From DATFNV01 sp963827935 (GTDB lineage: Bacteria > Planctomycetota > Planctomycetia > Gemmatales > Gemmataceae), in assembly GCA_963827935.1 (NCBI GenBank), contig CAWHCN010000004.1, positions 1,302,001-1,366,000 on the forward strand: a stretch of 64,000 nucleotides of DNA. The letters run 5' to 3'. Below are positions 50,164-59,377 of this stretch, piece by piece. The notes below the pieces were generated by a model. That model was given only the letters and a program-made list of their open reading frames with translations. It did no database searches and had not been told where the DNA came from. Made by a program: the position numbers and the translations under genes. The first letter of the stretch is position 1. Every line of letters begins with the position of its first letter.

Positions 50164-50205
50164 GCAGCAGGGTGGCGAACCCCGAGGGACTCGCCACCCT
50201 GCTGC
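50164..50205 (+). terminator. Strong intrinsic terminator
   Basis: GCAGCAGGGTGGCGA and TCGCCACCCTGCTGC form a perfect 15-bp stem with a 12-nt loop, followed by TGTTTTGTT. Confidence 0.85.
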
Positions 50206-50238
50206 TGTTTTGTTGCCGCCGGTTCTGGCGGCCGGAGG

Positions 50239-51283
50239 ATGCAGATGGGGAGGAAGAAAACCGAGCCGGAGAAGGCCGAGCCGGGGAAGCCCGAACCGGT
50301 CACCAAGAGCATCACCTGGGAATCGGTGAGGCGGGAACTGAACGCCACACGCAACGACCAGGGCGCCATTGACTATGACAAGGTGCGCCGCAGGAAACTG
50401 GACGCCTTGGCGGCGCACACCAAGCGTCCGGCGGTCTTGTACGCGACCGACTTTCTCAACGAGGGCAAGATCAGACACGCGCAAAACGCGACGGCGATCA
50501 ACCCGCAAGACGTTCGGGGCCTGGCGGAAGTCATCCGAGGGATCGAAGAGGATTCGCTCGACCTCATCCTGCACAGTCCGGGTGGCTTGCCCGAAGCCGC
50601 CGAATCGATCGTTACGGTCTTGCGCTCGCAGTTCAAGAACGTGCGGGTCCTCGTGCCGGTTATGGCGAAGAGTGCGGCGACCATGATCGCCTTGTCCGCC
50701 AACGAAATCCTGATGCCGATTAGCGCTGAACTCGGCCCCATCGATCCGCAGTTCCTCCTGAGCGATGGTCGCGGCGGCCAGCGCATGACGCCGGCTTAGG
50801 CGATCATCGATGATGTTCAACGCGCTCAAGTGGCTATGAAGGCGCAGCAACAAGACTTCCCCGTCTGGATGGCTCAAGTGCAGGGTCATCCGCCTGGCCT
50901 ATACCAGCAAGCGCTGAACGCCGTGCAGTTGTCGAAGCAACTCGTCAAGCGCTGGTTGGAGCAATACATGCTCGCCACGGAGGCAAACCCGTCAGCTATG
51001 GCTCAGGTCCTGGTTGACTACCTCGGCGACCACAACAAATTCCTGTCTCACGCCCGGCGGGTGGACGTTCGAAACCCTTGAAGGGATGGGCGCGAAGGTC
51101 CACAACATCACGAAGGTGGACCCGGCGCTCTGGCAACTAGTCGAAGAGCTGTGGTACACCGTCGAGCACACGTTTCAAAACAGTCCAGTCATCAAGATGT
51201 GGGAAAACTCAAACGGCGTGGCGCTCTTCCAGATGCTCCAGGCCCAGCTGATCTTTGCTCCTGTCCCGCCCCCTGGACAATAA
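50239..51283 (+). pseudogene. SDH-family Clp-fold protease-like gene with nonsense and frameshift
   Basis: From 50239: VTKSITWESVRRELNATRNDQGAIDYDKVRRRKLDALAAHTKRPAVLYATDFLNEG, LDLILHSPGGLPEAAESIVTVLRSQFKNVRVLVPVMAKSAATMIALSANEILMPISAELGPIDPQFLL. The Ser of AKSAAT is the expected nucleophile. After MTPA an in-frame TAG (50797-50799) interrupts. The same frame continues AIIDDVQRAQVAMKAQQQDFPVWMAQVQGH, so the TAG replaces CAG in what should read TPAQAIIDDVQ. Near 51065 the frame shifts to FETLEGMGAKVHNITKVDPALWQLVEELWYTVEHTFQ, ending at 51283. A relative of the gene at 16362. About 345 residues if intact. Confidence 0.8.
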
Positions 51284-51437
51284 GGGTTCCCTGGCCGCTA
51301 TTACCCGCCACAAGCCGAGCCCTGGTCACCCCGCAAGACATCCCACGCGCTCCAGGACGCGATCCGCGGCCCAGCACCCTCGCCCACGAGACCTTTTCAG
51401 TGCGCAAGTGTGGCCGGTAAGATAGCACCGTCGCCGC

Positions 51438-52876
51438 ATGTCCAAGCCCGCGGACGATAGAGCCAAAGGCGGGCAATTTTCGGGACAAATGGGAGCATCT
51501 TTGTTTGACGACTGGATAGACACCCTGTTTAGGGGCAACTGCGAGGTCAACCTGCCCTCGTTGGTGGTGTCCGGTGGAAACGCGGGGCCATTCCGCGGGG
51601 GCGGACGGTTGAGCTGGCAGACGGAGTCTGGGATCAGAGTCCAGGCGGAGACGGACGGTGGGGAGTCGCTGATGCGAGTCTTCGGCCGCGCGCCGGCCGA
51701 CTTGGGCCAATTGATTCCCCACGGGGCGTTCATTTCCGCAGCGGGCCGAACGCAGGACGGCTGGCACGCCTCTACAACGCCCGTGGTTACCGACGGTTAC
51801 CGCGTTGCAAGCGACTCGCCACACGTCGTATGGGATTTCACCACCCACGGCATCAGCCTTAAGCGGGCAACGTCACGGATGCACTACCGCACTCTGCGAG
51901 CCCTCATGGGCCCTTCGCCGAAGACGTATCTCAGACCCACGGAGACGGTGATTGACAATGAATACTTTCCACAGCGGGTCGGAATTGTCGATTGGCTCCT
52001 TGCAGAGCCGGCGTTCGGCGTCGTGGCCGTTCGCCGCCGTTCGGACGACTGGTGCGAAGTGAAGGTCCTGGTGAAGAAGAAACCGCCGCGTGACGGCGCT
52101 TGGGACATCTTCACCGCCATCGCTCGGGCCTTCGGATTCATCTTCGGCCGCCGGGTTATTTTCCGAGGGCTTGAGGACCTAGCACCGGACCGCGACACGC
52201 GGGAAATCGTTGCCCGTGACAGGGCGCCGACGAGGAACGAGCTGCTCACCCCCCTTGGCGACAGACTGTGCTATCGCCGGCACGTCGAGGAGCTTCTCGG
52301 CCGCGCCATCGACTTCTTCTTCACCGAGCAGGGGCGCGAGTCGCGGACCACCTTTACCTCTGCTGGGACACAGCGGACAACGCGCTACCGACCCGCCTGA
52401 CGGTCGCAAGCATCTGTCTCGAAGGGATGCTCCGACTCGCCTCTCGTAATGCCACCCCTGATGATGGCAGTCACACCCCCGCTGACCGGGAGGCGGTGAA
52501 GTACTGGCTGGCGAACACCAAGGCGGAGTTCACGCCGCGTTTCGTCAAACGCCTACGGGGATGGCTGGACTCGCTGAGCCACCGCCGTACCATCGACGTT
52601 CTTTGGGACTGGCAGAGGCGACACCTGCTCGGTGTGACTGAAGAGGACGTGAAGGCGTGGGATCGCACCAGAAATCCGGGCGCCCACGGCCATCTGATCG
52701 GCCCGGCGCCAAGCCGGGATGAGCTGCAAACGCGCCTGGACCGCTTTCACCTGGTGCTGAACCTCATGAACCGTGTCGTTCTTCAGCTCATGGGCTACCG
52801 CGGCTGGTACGTCGATTACGCCCGCCCCGGCTGGCTGGAGGTCGAGTTTCCCGCGGCGCCGCCCGAAGCGCTATGA
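51438..52876 (+). pseudogene. Large protein with C-terminal HEPN-like RN(x4)H motif, one frameshift
   Basis: From ATG 51438: MSKPADDRAKGGQFSGQMGA, a beta-rich N-terminal half (LPSLVVSGGNAGPFRGGGRLSWQTESGIRVQAETDGGES, DGYRVASDSPHVVWDFTTHGISL), then HVEELLGRAIDFFFTEQ. Near 52345 the frame shifts to YLCWDTADNALPTRLTVASICLEGMLRLA..., then ALVFA-opposite helices and EDVKAWDRTRNPGAHGHLIG (RNPGAH, fits the R-x4-6-H active site of HEPN ribonucleases), ending in helical RFHLVLNLMNRVVLQLMGYRGWYVDY. This order (beta N-terminal, HEPN C-terminal) resembles ApeA-type abortive-infection proteins. About 478 residues if repaired. Next to DISARM, a defence role is likely. Confidence 0.6.
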
Positions 52877-52943
52877 GTGCGGCGCGGCGGGATAGCGTTG
52901 ACTTCCGGTTCGGGTCCATCGGCAAATGCCCGGCGCCGTGGTG

Positions 52944-53330
52944 TCAGATGGCGAGGCCGTTGCGGAGTCGGCAAGGGACGCAGCAGGGACTTCCTCGGCG
53001 CGTGCAGTCGGGGCAGAGACCGTTGCGCCAGATAGGGAAAAATGCAGCCTGCGGATGGGCTGGAACGAGAGGCGGCTGCGGGGCGGTTGGAGCAACGGGT
53101 GGCCGCTCGGCGGCAGTCGGGAGCGGGCTCGGCGGCAGGACAGGCCGCTCGGTCGGGGCCGCGATTGGGGTCGTCGGCACCGGTGTCCGCTCGGCGCGGG
53201 CGGCAATGCCTGCGTTGACCCGGGCCCGTACGTACTCGCTGAGCGGCACGCCGTCCTGGACGGCGGCCGCGTCCCAGACGGCTTTCTCGGCATCGGTCAG
53301 GCGGAGTTCGAGGCGTTCGGAACGGGGCAT
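52944..53330 (-). CDS. RHH protein with C-terminal zinc ribbon (copy 1)
   Basis: 128 residues from ATG 53330. MPRSERLELRLTDAEKAVWD through AAVQDGVPLSEYVRARVNAGIAAR is an RHH (MobC-like) DNA-binding unit. A Pro/Ala-rich linker of about 55 residues leads to CPDCTRRGSPCCVPC, a CxxC...CxxC zinc site. Two relatives lie at 53928 and 55489 (decayed). Upstream is an array of AACGCAT direct repeats that is probably its operator. Confidence 0.75.
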   Translation of the reverse strand: MPRSERLELRLTDAEKAVWDAAAVQDGVPLSEYVRARVNAGIAARAERTPVPTTPIAAPTERPVLPPSPLPTAAERPPVAPTAPQPPLVPAHPQAAFFPIWRNGLCPDCTRRGSPCCVPCRLRNGLAI

Positions 53331-53364
53331 GACAGACCACGGCCTGGTAAGGCATTTACCTCTT

Positions 53365-53430
53365 GAAACGCATTGCGGGCTTTGTAACGCATAGCCCTTC
53401 TGAAACGCATTGACCGCGGCCGAAACGCAT
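53365..53430. promoter_or_regulatory. Four iteron-like direct repeats upstream of RHH copy 1
   Basis: GAAACGCAT at 53365-53373, 53402-53410 and 53422-53430, and GTAACGCAT at 53384-53392, spaced 19, 18 and 20 bp. They lie 35-100 bp upstream of the RHH start. The near-regular spacing suggests binding sites of the RHH protein; an iteron-type origin is an alternative. Confidence 0.6.
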
Positions 53431-53440
53431 TACTCCGCGC

Positions 53441-53857
53441 TTATGGATAACATAGGCGCCGCTGGAGCCGCTTGATCCTCGCCGCGAAGGACCGATCCCC
53501 GTCCCGGAACTCCTTGCCTGTCACGGTCATGGTTGGACCGTTTGACCAGTCTGGCGAGTCTGTCGAGTCTGGCCAGCCCGTTACCTCGAAGCTCACCCAA
53601 ATCGTATCGCCGCCAGGCGACTCCCAACGATGGCTCATGTGAGACAAGCCGCCGATCCCCAAGTCTGGTGACCAGCCTTCCAGGATGGTCTCCACCTCTT
53701 CGTAGGTCATCCCTACCTGAATGCGGTCGCACCGTGATCGCGCGGACTCGCCCTGATGCCACCATCCGACGAGAGGAACCGCAACTAGGATCGTCAGGAG
53801 CAGGACAGCGCAGGCGAGGCCGAGACGCCAGCGCGAGAAGCGGGATAGGACCGGCAT
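53441..53857 (-). CDS. Small membrane-anchored hypothetical protein
   Basis: 138 residues from ATG 53857 (MPVLSRFSRWRLGLACAVLL). A positively charged start and LGLACAVLLLTILVAVPLVGWW form one N-terminal transmembrane anchor or signal. The rest, CDRIQVGMTYEEVETILEGWSPDLG, resembles the short alpha/beta SmpA/BamE-like 'GMTxxEVxxILG' motif, followed by VSFEVTGW. Full role unknown; the periplasmic or external side is inferred. Confidence 0.7.
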   Translation of the reverse strand: MPVLSRFSRWRLGLACAVLLLTILVAVPLVGWWHQGESARSRCDRIQVGMTYEEVETILEGWSPDLGIGGLSHMSHRWESPGGDTIWVSFEVTGWPDSTDSPDWSNGPTMTVTGKEFRDGDRSFAARIKRLQRRLCYP

Positions 53858-53927
53858 GGCGGAACCCTCCTGCCGGGGAGTGTAGCAGGACTGGCGACGG
53901 GGTGGAAGCGGGGCGGCCATCGGGCGG

Positions 53928-54280
53928 CTACTGCGGAGGTTGCTTGCAGAGGTCACACGATTTGGCGCGGTCCAGGCACAGGCCGCAGGTTGCCACGCCA
54001 AGGCGCTCGCAGGGTGGGCAGAGCGGGAAGCTGTAGCGTATTCTGACCGACGGCTCGTTGCGTCCTGCTGCGGCAACAGGCGGTGGTGCCGGGGATCGGG
54101 GCGCGACCTGCACGACGGGCGCCGTGGGCACGGCGGTCGCCTCAGAAGGGCGTCCGGTCGGGCCGGTGATGCCTGCATTGACGCAGGCCCGGATGAACTC
54201 GGACAGCGACAGGCCGGCCTGGACGGCGGCCGCATCCGCCTGGGGAAAGCGCAGGTCGAGTGCCTGCGGTAGAATGACAT
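53928..54280 (-). CDS. RHH protein with C-terminal zinc ribbon (copy 2)
   Basis: ALDLRFPQADAAAVQAGLSLSEFIRACVNAGITG is the RHH part, with the same LSE(F/Y)(I/V)RAxVNAGI as copy 1. A Pro-rich linker follows, then LCPPCERLGVATCGLCLDRAKSCDLCKQPPQ with three CxxC pairs. The N-terminus is unclear: no ATG is in frame, and ATG 54280 (MSFYRR...) lies in a shifted frame, so an indel near 54265 is possible. Divergent from the 266-residue gene at 54322. Confidence 0.65.
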
Positions 54281-54321
54281 CGTTCGGCCCCCGGCTGCAT
54301 CGGGATCGAGAGGAGACTGCG

Positions 54322-55122
54322 ATGGACCAACCTGAAACCCGGGCCGAGGCCAAGGTGCGGTTGCAGCGCGAGAAGCGATGGCAGGAGGCCCTCGCCTTCC
54401 GCGAAGGCCTCAAGAAGGAGGGCGTGCTGCCTGCCGAAGCCCACCGCCTGATGCTGGAGAAGTTCCCGCCTCTGGCCGCGAACCAGCAACAGCCAGACGA
54501 GCCGGACTCATCGCCGATCTCCCAGGAAGCACCTTCGCCCGCGAAGACCCGGCGCCGGCGCTGCAAGCCAAAGCAGAGCCCCGCGGACATACGCGGCGAT
54601 ATTGGATGGGCCTACCAAAACATCGGAATCGATCCGGATAACCTCATCCCACCCTCTGCCGGGGCACTGGAACTGCTGAAACTGGCCAGGAAGAGCCCCG
54701 CGGAGTTCCTCAAGGTGTTCGCATCCAAGCTGATCCTCTCCAAGGCGGAGCAGGATGCCGAGGAGAAACGGCGCCGGCAGGAGGAGAGGGACGCGATGCG
54801 GGATAGCTTTCACCGGGAGCGCGAAGAGCAGGTAACCCGAGAGCTGGTGCATACCTGGACGCTCGACGAGTGCCGCAAACGAGTCGCCGAAGCAGATGCC
54901 CCGAAGAACAGCACAACCACCAGCCTACCGCGGCCCCCGCCGGCCTCAGTCCCAGAACCTGTTGTCGAACCCGATCCCCCTCAACCGATCGATCCCCCGG
55001 CACCACCGAAACTTCGACTCTGCCCGCACGGTAATCGCCTTGGGCCAGGGGACCAATGCCTCGCCTGCGAATACCACCGCCACTACGCGGAGATTGAATC
55101 CGCTCGCGCCGGCGACAAATGA
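54322..55122 (+). CDS. Hypothetical protein with coiled coil and C-terminal zinc site
   Basis: 266 residues from ATG 54322 (GAGAGGAG upstream). RAEAKVRLQREKRWQEALAFREGLKKEGVLPAEAHRLMLEKFPPL is a helical N-terminus. RGDIGWAYQNIGIDPDNLIPPSAGALELLKLARKSPAEFLKVFASKLI suggests a globular middle, then a charged coil (EQDAEEKRRRQEERDAMRDSFHREREEQV). A Pro-rich linker ends in LCPHGNRLGPGDQCLACEYHRH, a Cys/His zinc site like those of the neighbouring RHH proteins. Function unknown. The shared zinc ends suggest a common binding partner. Confidence 0.65.
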   Translation: MDQPETRAEAKVRLQREKRWQEALAFREGLKKEGVLPAEAHRLMLEKFPPLAANQQQPDEPDSSPISQEAPSPAKTRRRRCKPKQSPADIRGDIGWAYQNIGIDPDNLIPPSAGALELLKLARKSPAEFLKVFASKLILSKAEQDAEEKRRRQEERDAMRDSFHREREEQVTRELVHTWTLDECRKRVAEADAPKNSTTTSLPRPPPASVPEPVVEPDPPQPIDPPAPPKLRLCPHGNRLGPGDQCLACEYHRHYAEIESARAGDK

Positions 55123-55488
55123 CGACCCGTTGAAGCACGTTTTTCGCTGCCTCCGAGGCAGTAGCGACCCCCTTAAAGTGCCACCGGGGCCCCTAACTGG
55201 CCCCAAGGTGGGTCCACCCCGCCAACCCGGGCCGAACGCTCCTCGGCCGAAAAAGCCCGCCTCCACCCGACGCCGCAGCGCTGCCTGCGCCTTGGGACGC
55301 CTCAGCTTGACGGACGGCGCGGATTTCACCCCTGTACGGACAGACCAGAGGCGCCGCGGAACGGGCGGAAAACGGGGATGGCTATCCTCCGTCTCTCCCC
55401 TCCACGTTCCTGGCTCGCGCACGCGCAAGGGCTTTTCCCAGCCCGCCTCATGCTCATCCCCGACAACGCGACCGTCCGCCTGAGCAAT
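55123..55488. other. Intergenic, no gene recognised
   Basis: Long frames on both strands here lack family signatures and have the Pro/Arg/Gly bias of random G+C-rich frames. Nothing structured was seen. Confidence 0.4.
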
Positions 55489-55606
55489 CGTTGACGCGGT
55501 CACGGATGCACTGGCTGAACGACAGGCCGGGACGGGGCAGCCTGCCAAAATGCTTTCTCGCATGACAGGCAATTCGAGGCAGTCGGAACGCGGTATGGCC
55601 GCCCTC
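55489..55606 (-). pseudogene. Decayed RHH protein gene (copy 3)
   Basis: The minus strand reads (I)PRSDCLEL in one frame, then KAFWQAAPSRPGLSFSQCIRDRVND in another. Compared with copy 1 (MPRSERLELRL...KAVWDAAAVQDGVPLSEYVRARVNAGI), this is an RHH N-terminus with a changed start codon (ATA) and an indel. No zinc ribbon follows. Confidence 0.5.
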
Positions 55607-55776
55607 CGGACCCTTGTAGGGACAAGGGAGCCAGGCCAAAACCCCCGGGCGGCTACCCCCGTGGCCGCGAATGTCGGGCGTTTCCCCGCACTTTCGTTTT
55701 GGTGTGGATTGCTAGAAATGCCAGCTCCCGTTAGACTTGCGGTGAGGCACGACGCCTCTGAAACGGGCTCTGTACC

Positions 55777-55820
55777 GTCGGTAAGCCCGTGGTGTAATGG
55801 TCGGTAAGCCGGTGGTGTAA
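55777..55820 (+). promoter_or_regulatory. Two direct 21-bp repeats upstream of the HTH-like gene
   Basis: GTCGGTAAGCC(C/G)GTGGTGTAA at 55777-55797 and 55800-55820, 23 bp apart, ending 27 bp before the ATG at 55848. A decayed third (GTCGTATAA) follows. Likely operator. Confidence 0.5.
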
Positions 55821-55847
55821 CCGTCGTATAACGCCGGAGAATGGACC

Positions 55848-56204
55848 ATGTTCAAGACTGAGAAGGGTAATGAGCAGCAAGCGCCTACTGCGTCCCCCTC
55901 ACCCGAGGAGTTCATTCGGGTCTGGCAGACTTCGAGGACGCTGCGAGAGGCTTGCTTGAAGCTGCGGATGAAGAGGACGGCGGCAAGGGTTCGTGCCTTC
56001 CGCTACCTTGAACACGGCGTGCCCTTGAAGGAACACGAGGTTGAACCGCCGCCTGAGCCGTTCCCTTGGGAAGACCTCGCGAAGTACGCCGCCTCACTGG
56101 TCCCCTCCAGCGACGCGCCAGCGGATGCGCCCGATGCGGCTCCAGCGCCCGTCCTTGCGTCGTGCGCCGGGCCCCGTGACGCGGCGACGGAGGCCGGGCG
56201 TTGA
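55848..56204 (+). CDS. Small HTH-like protein, paralogue A
   Basis: 118 residues. SPEEFIRVWQTSRTLREACLKLRMKRTAARVRAFRYLEHGVPLKEHEVEPPPEPFPWEDLAKYAASL is closely matched by the gene at 59378. The helices with regularly placed basic residues (LREAxxKLRMxxTAARxRAxRYR) look like a DNA-binding helix-turn-helix reading repeated sites. The C-terminal tail is Ala/Pro/Asp-rich. Function unknown. ATG start with GGAGAATGG nearby. Confidence 0.65.
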   Translation: MFKTEKGNEQQAPTASPSPEEFIRVWQTSRTLREACLKLRMKRTAARVRAFRYLEHGVPLKEHEVEPPPEPFPWEDLAKYAASLVPSSDAPADAPDAAPAPVLASCAGPRDAATEAGR

Positions 56205-56530
56205 GGCAGCGGTCGGGAGCACGGAAAAAACAGGCGCGGCATGGGCCAGCAAAACGCCCTCTGAAAGCGCGCAGGCACGCCAGAAGCCCGCGCCAGGGCA
56301 AAACCGGCACAGGCCTATCCCCTCCCCCCGCCCGCACGCGAACCAACTGTCCGTGCTCCTGCTGGAGTCCCGAACCTGCCTGGCGCCTCAATGACAAGCC
56401 GGTTAATGACTTGCGGCGGATTGGGGGTAAACAACCGCCGAACCCGTTCCGGGTGCGGCATTGCCCTCGTTTGCTCGTCGAGGGAAGAGCAGGGTTTGCC
56501 GCGGGTGGGATGGCAGGCGCGGATCTGGGA
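56205..56530. other. Intergenic between HTH-like gene and IS66 tnpC
   Basis: About 325 bp. No gene signature. The left end of the IS66 element must lie here, but I could not recognise its inverted repeat. Confidence 0.4.
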
Positions 56531-58192
56531 TCAACTGGTGTCGATTTTCTGCTCTGGGGAAGTCAGGCCCAGTTTTGCGCGCAGGTTTTGGTTCAGGTTC
56601 CAGGGCAAGAACGGTTCGATGTCGTTGGGCACCTGGCCCCCGGCCTCGGCGCAACTTTGCAGATACCAGTTGAGCCACAGCCGAGGATTGATCTGCCACA
56701 GCTTGAGCGTGGCCAAGATCGAAAAGAGCATCGCGGCCAGGCGGCCACTCCACAGGGCTCCCGAACCGTAATAGTTCTTCCGCCCCAAAGCCGGCCCACG
56801 CAAGCGTCGTTCCGAAAGGTTGTTGTCCATCGGGATGCGTGGGTCAGCGACGAACTGCGTCAAACCCGACCAATGTTCTTGCAGGCTGGTTAACGCCTTG
56901 TCTACGGGCATACGCAGGTCAGGAGCGGCCAATTCGAGGTCGAGTTGTTGCCGCATGGCTGCGACGGCCTGCTCCAAGCCGGCTTGCCCAGCAAGGTCCG
57001 TCGGCTGGGCCAGTCGTTGTCGATTCCACCGATACAGGTCGCGAATGCGTCGCAGCCATGCCAAGGCCCAGGGCTTCAACTCGGGCCAGCCCTTGCCCAC
57101 ACGCACAAAGTCGCGGCGGACATGCGCCCAGCAGAACACCAACATCAGCGTGCCATTCTTCACCTGGAGCATGGCTTTATAAGCGCTGTAGCGATCCACC
57201 ATCAGCACGCCGCCCGCCTGGGACGGGTAATGATCTTCCGGTACTTGATGACTACGCGAGTCATCCAGGAGGTACACCACGGTATCTTCGCTGTTGAAGA
57301 CCCACAGCCACCAACCAAAGCCCACCTTGCCTTGCTGTTCCACGAAGACCAGCCAGCGGGTCTCATCGGCCTGCTTATAGTGCGACTGGCGGTTGCGTTG
57401 CCGCAGTGCTTCCATGATCGGCGCAAACAGCGGCTCCAACCGCTGCAACCCATCGGTGACGGTGCCCGCCGCCAGGTCCAGCCCCAACAACCGCCATTGC
57501 TCGAGCAACCGTTGCGTCGGCCGATAACTGGCGAACTTGTCCAGCAGGATTTCCACCCACACCGATACGCCCAGCAGCGACTTAGGGATCAACTTGGGCG
57601 CTGGCGGCGCCGTGACCGTGCGCGGCCCCGGACAGCCACAAGTCCGCTGGCCCCGCCGCCGGTGGATCACGCGGCGATAGACGCTGACTTCGATTTCGAG
57701 CTGTTCCGAATCTTCGCTGCCGCACGCTTTCAGCGGCAGGCCACACTGCGGACAGTTCTGGTCCGCTGCGGGCAGGTCGATGAACTGCTCACGAGTGGGC
57801 AGGTGGCTGTAATCGCGGCGCTTTGGAGCGGGCTGACCGGGTTGGCGACCGCGTTGGCGTTTCGGCTTGGCTTGCGTGGGGTCATCGAGATCGTTGGAGC
57901 GGTCGCTACCGGAGTGCTTCTCGGAGCGGCGTCCAAAGCGTTCGGCTTGCAGCTTGCGATTCTCGCCGCGGAGCTGTTCGTTTTCCTGTTCCAACGCCGC
58001 GATTCGCTCCACGGCATCGGCGTGTCGGCTCCGCCAATACCCGGCCTGTTGCCGCAACTCCAAATTCTCACGCCGCAGGCTGGACACTTCGGCGCGCAAC
58101 TGATCCACTTCTGCCAAACGCCGCGCAACCAGCGCGGTCAAAGCCGCGCTTGCGGACACCGCCTCCAGAGGTGGGAGCAACACGCCATCCAT
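56531..58192 (-). CDS. tnpC: IS66-family transposase TnpC
   Basis: 553 residues from ATG 58192, undamaged. A coiled coil (RLAEVDQLRAEVSSLRRENLELRQQAGYWRSRHADAVERIAALEQENEQLRGE) precedes the zinc-binding region (CPQCGLPLKACGS...RGQRTCGCPGP), the DDE core (VSVWVEILLDKFASYRPTQRLLEQWRLLGLDLAAGTVTDGLQRLEPL, KQADETRWLVFVE with the first Asp, GVLMVDRYSAYKAM with the second) and the C-terminal PMDNNLSERRLRGPALGRKNYYGSG with the Glu. IS66 usually carries tnpA and tnpB too; neither is seen here. Confidence 0.92.
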   Translation of the reverse strand: MDGVLLPPLEAVSASAALTALVARRLAEVDQLRAEVSSLRRENLELRQQAGYWRSRHADAVERIAALEQENEQLRGENRKLQAERFGRRSEKHSGSDRSNDLDDPTQAKPKRQRGRQPGQPAPKRRDYSHLPTREQFIDLPAADQNCPQCGLPLKACGSEDSEQLEIEVSVYRRVIHRRRGQRTCGCPGPRTVTAPPAPKLIPKSLLGVSVWVEILLDKFASYRPTQRLLEQWRLLGLDLAAGTVTDGLQRLEPLFAPIMEALRQRNRQSHYKQADETRWLVFVEQQGKVGFGWWLWVFNSEDTVVYLLDDSRSHQVPEDHYPSQAGGVLMVDRYSAYKAMLQVKNGTLMLVFCWAHVRRDFVRVGKGWPELKPWALAWLRRIRDLYRWNRQRLAQPTDLAGQAGLEQAVAAMRQQLDLELAAPDLRMPVDKALTSLQEHWSGLTQFVADPRIPMDNNLSERRLRGPALGRKNYYGSGALWSGRLAAMLFSILATLKLWQINPRLWLNWYLQSCAEAGGQVPNDIEPFLPWNLNQNLRAKLGLTSPEQKIDTS

Positions 58193-58348
58193 GACAGCTG
58201 TGTTGTATGATCAGATTCCCGATAGGAAAGCTCGGGTCGCTCCAGAGAACGGGTTCGGCGGTCGTTTACGATTGGGGTGTCATTACATTTGTAAACGGTG
58301 CCGCGCCCGCCATGAAATGGCCCGCTCGCAGGCTTGCTGCATCGCCAG

Positions 58349-58375
58349 TTGGTCGGCCAGTTCGGCGGGTATAAT
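58349..58375 (+). promoter_or_regulatory. Promoter of the repeat-domain gene, likely leaderless
   Basis: TTGGTC (58349-58354), a 15-nt spacer, and TATAAT (58370-58375). The -10 ends only 7 nt before the ATG at 58383, so transcription would begin at or next to the start codon. Confidence 0.5.
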
Positions 58376-58382
58376 GAGGGCT

Positions 58383-59032
58383 ATGGAAGAACAGGCGAAC
58401 AACGTGGTGGTCGAGCCGGACCAGGCGCCGGCGCCCAAAAGCAATGCCGGCTCGTTCCGGCCTGCCGATCCGCGAATCAACCGGGACGGTCGCCCAAAGA
58501 AGTCGTGGGCCGCCTACGAGGATCGCGCCCCCTATGCCGGCCGGCTGGCGCTGCTCTGGGTGCCGAGCCGGGAGTTCGTCCAACGGCTCGCCGGCTCCGG
58601 CGAAGGTTCCCTGGCGGGGATCATCAATCTGCCCCCTGACTTCGAGATCGTTGCCCTCCGTGTCGATGCCGGGCGGGATGCCGTCGCCGTCATCGGCAGC
58701 TCGGCATCGTTTCGCGCATCGCGAAGGGCGAGCCGGTTCCGGAGTTCAAGCCAGCGGCAGCGCCCTCGGCCGATCTAGCTCCCTGCGACGACCATCTGAT
58801 GGTGTTGCGAGTGTCCACAAAGGCCCTGGCCTACCGGCTCGGCCACCAGAACGCCCCTTGGGTCCATAACCTCCCCGAGGACAGCAAGATCGTCCCCAGC
58901 CGTCTTGATGCCGCCCGGGATGTTGTCGCTCTCGTCATCCGCTCGGCATCGTTCCCGCTGGTGGCGAAGGGTGGGGTAGTCCCGGAGTTCAAACCTGAGT
59001 TCAGCGGTTTGCGGTGGGGGCACTGGGGGTAG
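58383..59032 (+). pseudogene. Protein with two tandem copies of a small domain, one frameshift
   Basis: ATG 58383 (MEEQANNVVVEPDQAPAPKS, then RPADPRINRDGRPKKSWAAYEDRAP). Copy 1: GIINLPPDFEIVALRVDAGRDAVAVI, then (after a shift near 58700) IAKGEPVPEFKPAAA. Copy 2: WVHNLPEDSKIVPSRLDAARDVVALVIRSASFPLVAKGGVVPEFKPEFSGLRWG, ending at 59032. The two share LPxDxxIVxxRxDAxRDxVAxxxRSASFxxxAKGxxVPEFKP. About 215 residues if repaired. Likely alpha/beta; unknown function, though I have the impression such proteins are frequent in Gemmata. Confidence 0.6.
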
Positions 59033-59377
59033 CAGGGGGGCACGCAGGAAGCAGACCAAGCCTGTACGCACCGCGTCTCTCCTCCCCCCCGCCTGGGCCC
59101 GGCCGGATAGCCTTCCGATTCGCCGAGTGCCGCGGACGGTCCGGATCGGCCCCGCTACCCCCCCCTGCGCGTCCCTCCCTCCCTCTCCTTCGGTGCTGCG
59201 AGCGCGGGTCAGTTCGCAGCGGTGATTGCGGGAAGTTCTTTGGGCGGTTACAGTTCGCGCACAGGCCCGGCCGCAGTGAAACGGAAACGTGCTGTCGAGA
59301 GTGCCATCGAGGGTGACCTGAGGATGACCTGAGGCAGCAAGCGGGGTGATAACCAGCGAAACGGGAGTGAAACAGTC
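59033..59377. other. Intergenic, no gene recognised
   Basis: 345 bp with C-rich runs; the right end holds direct repeats (GATGACCTGAGG-like, near 59310-59335) upstream of the HTH-like gene at 59378. Confidence 0.4.

Noticed and set aside
56945..58210. 421-residue plus-strand frame
   Set aside because: Antisense of IS66 tnpC, which is complete and carries the DDE residues.
56205..58383. Terminal inverted repeats of the IS66 element
   Set aside because: I searched both flanks by eye and found no convincing pair, so the element boundaries are left undefined.
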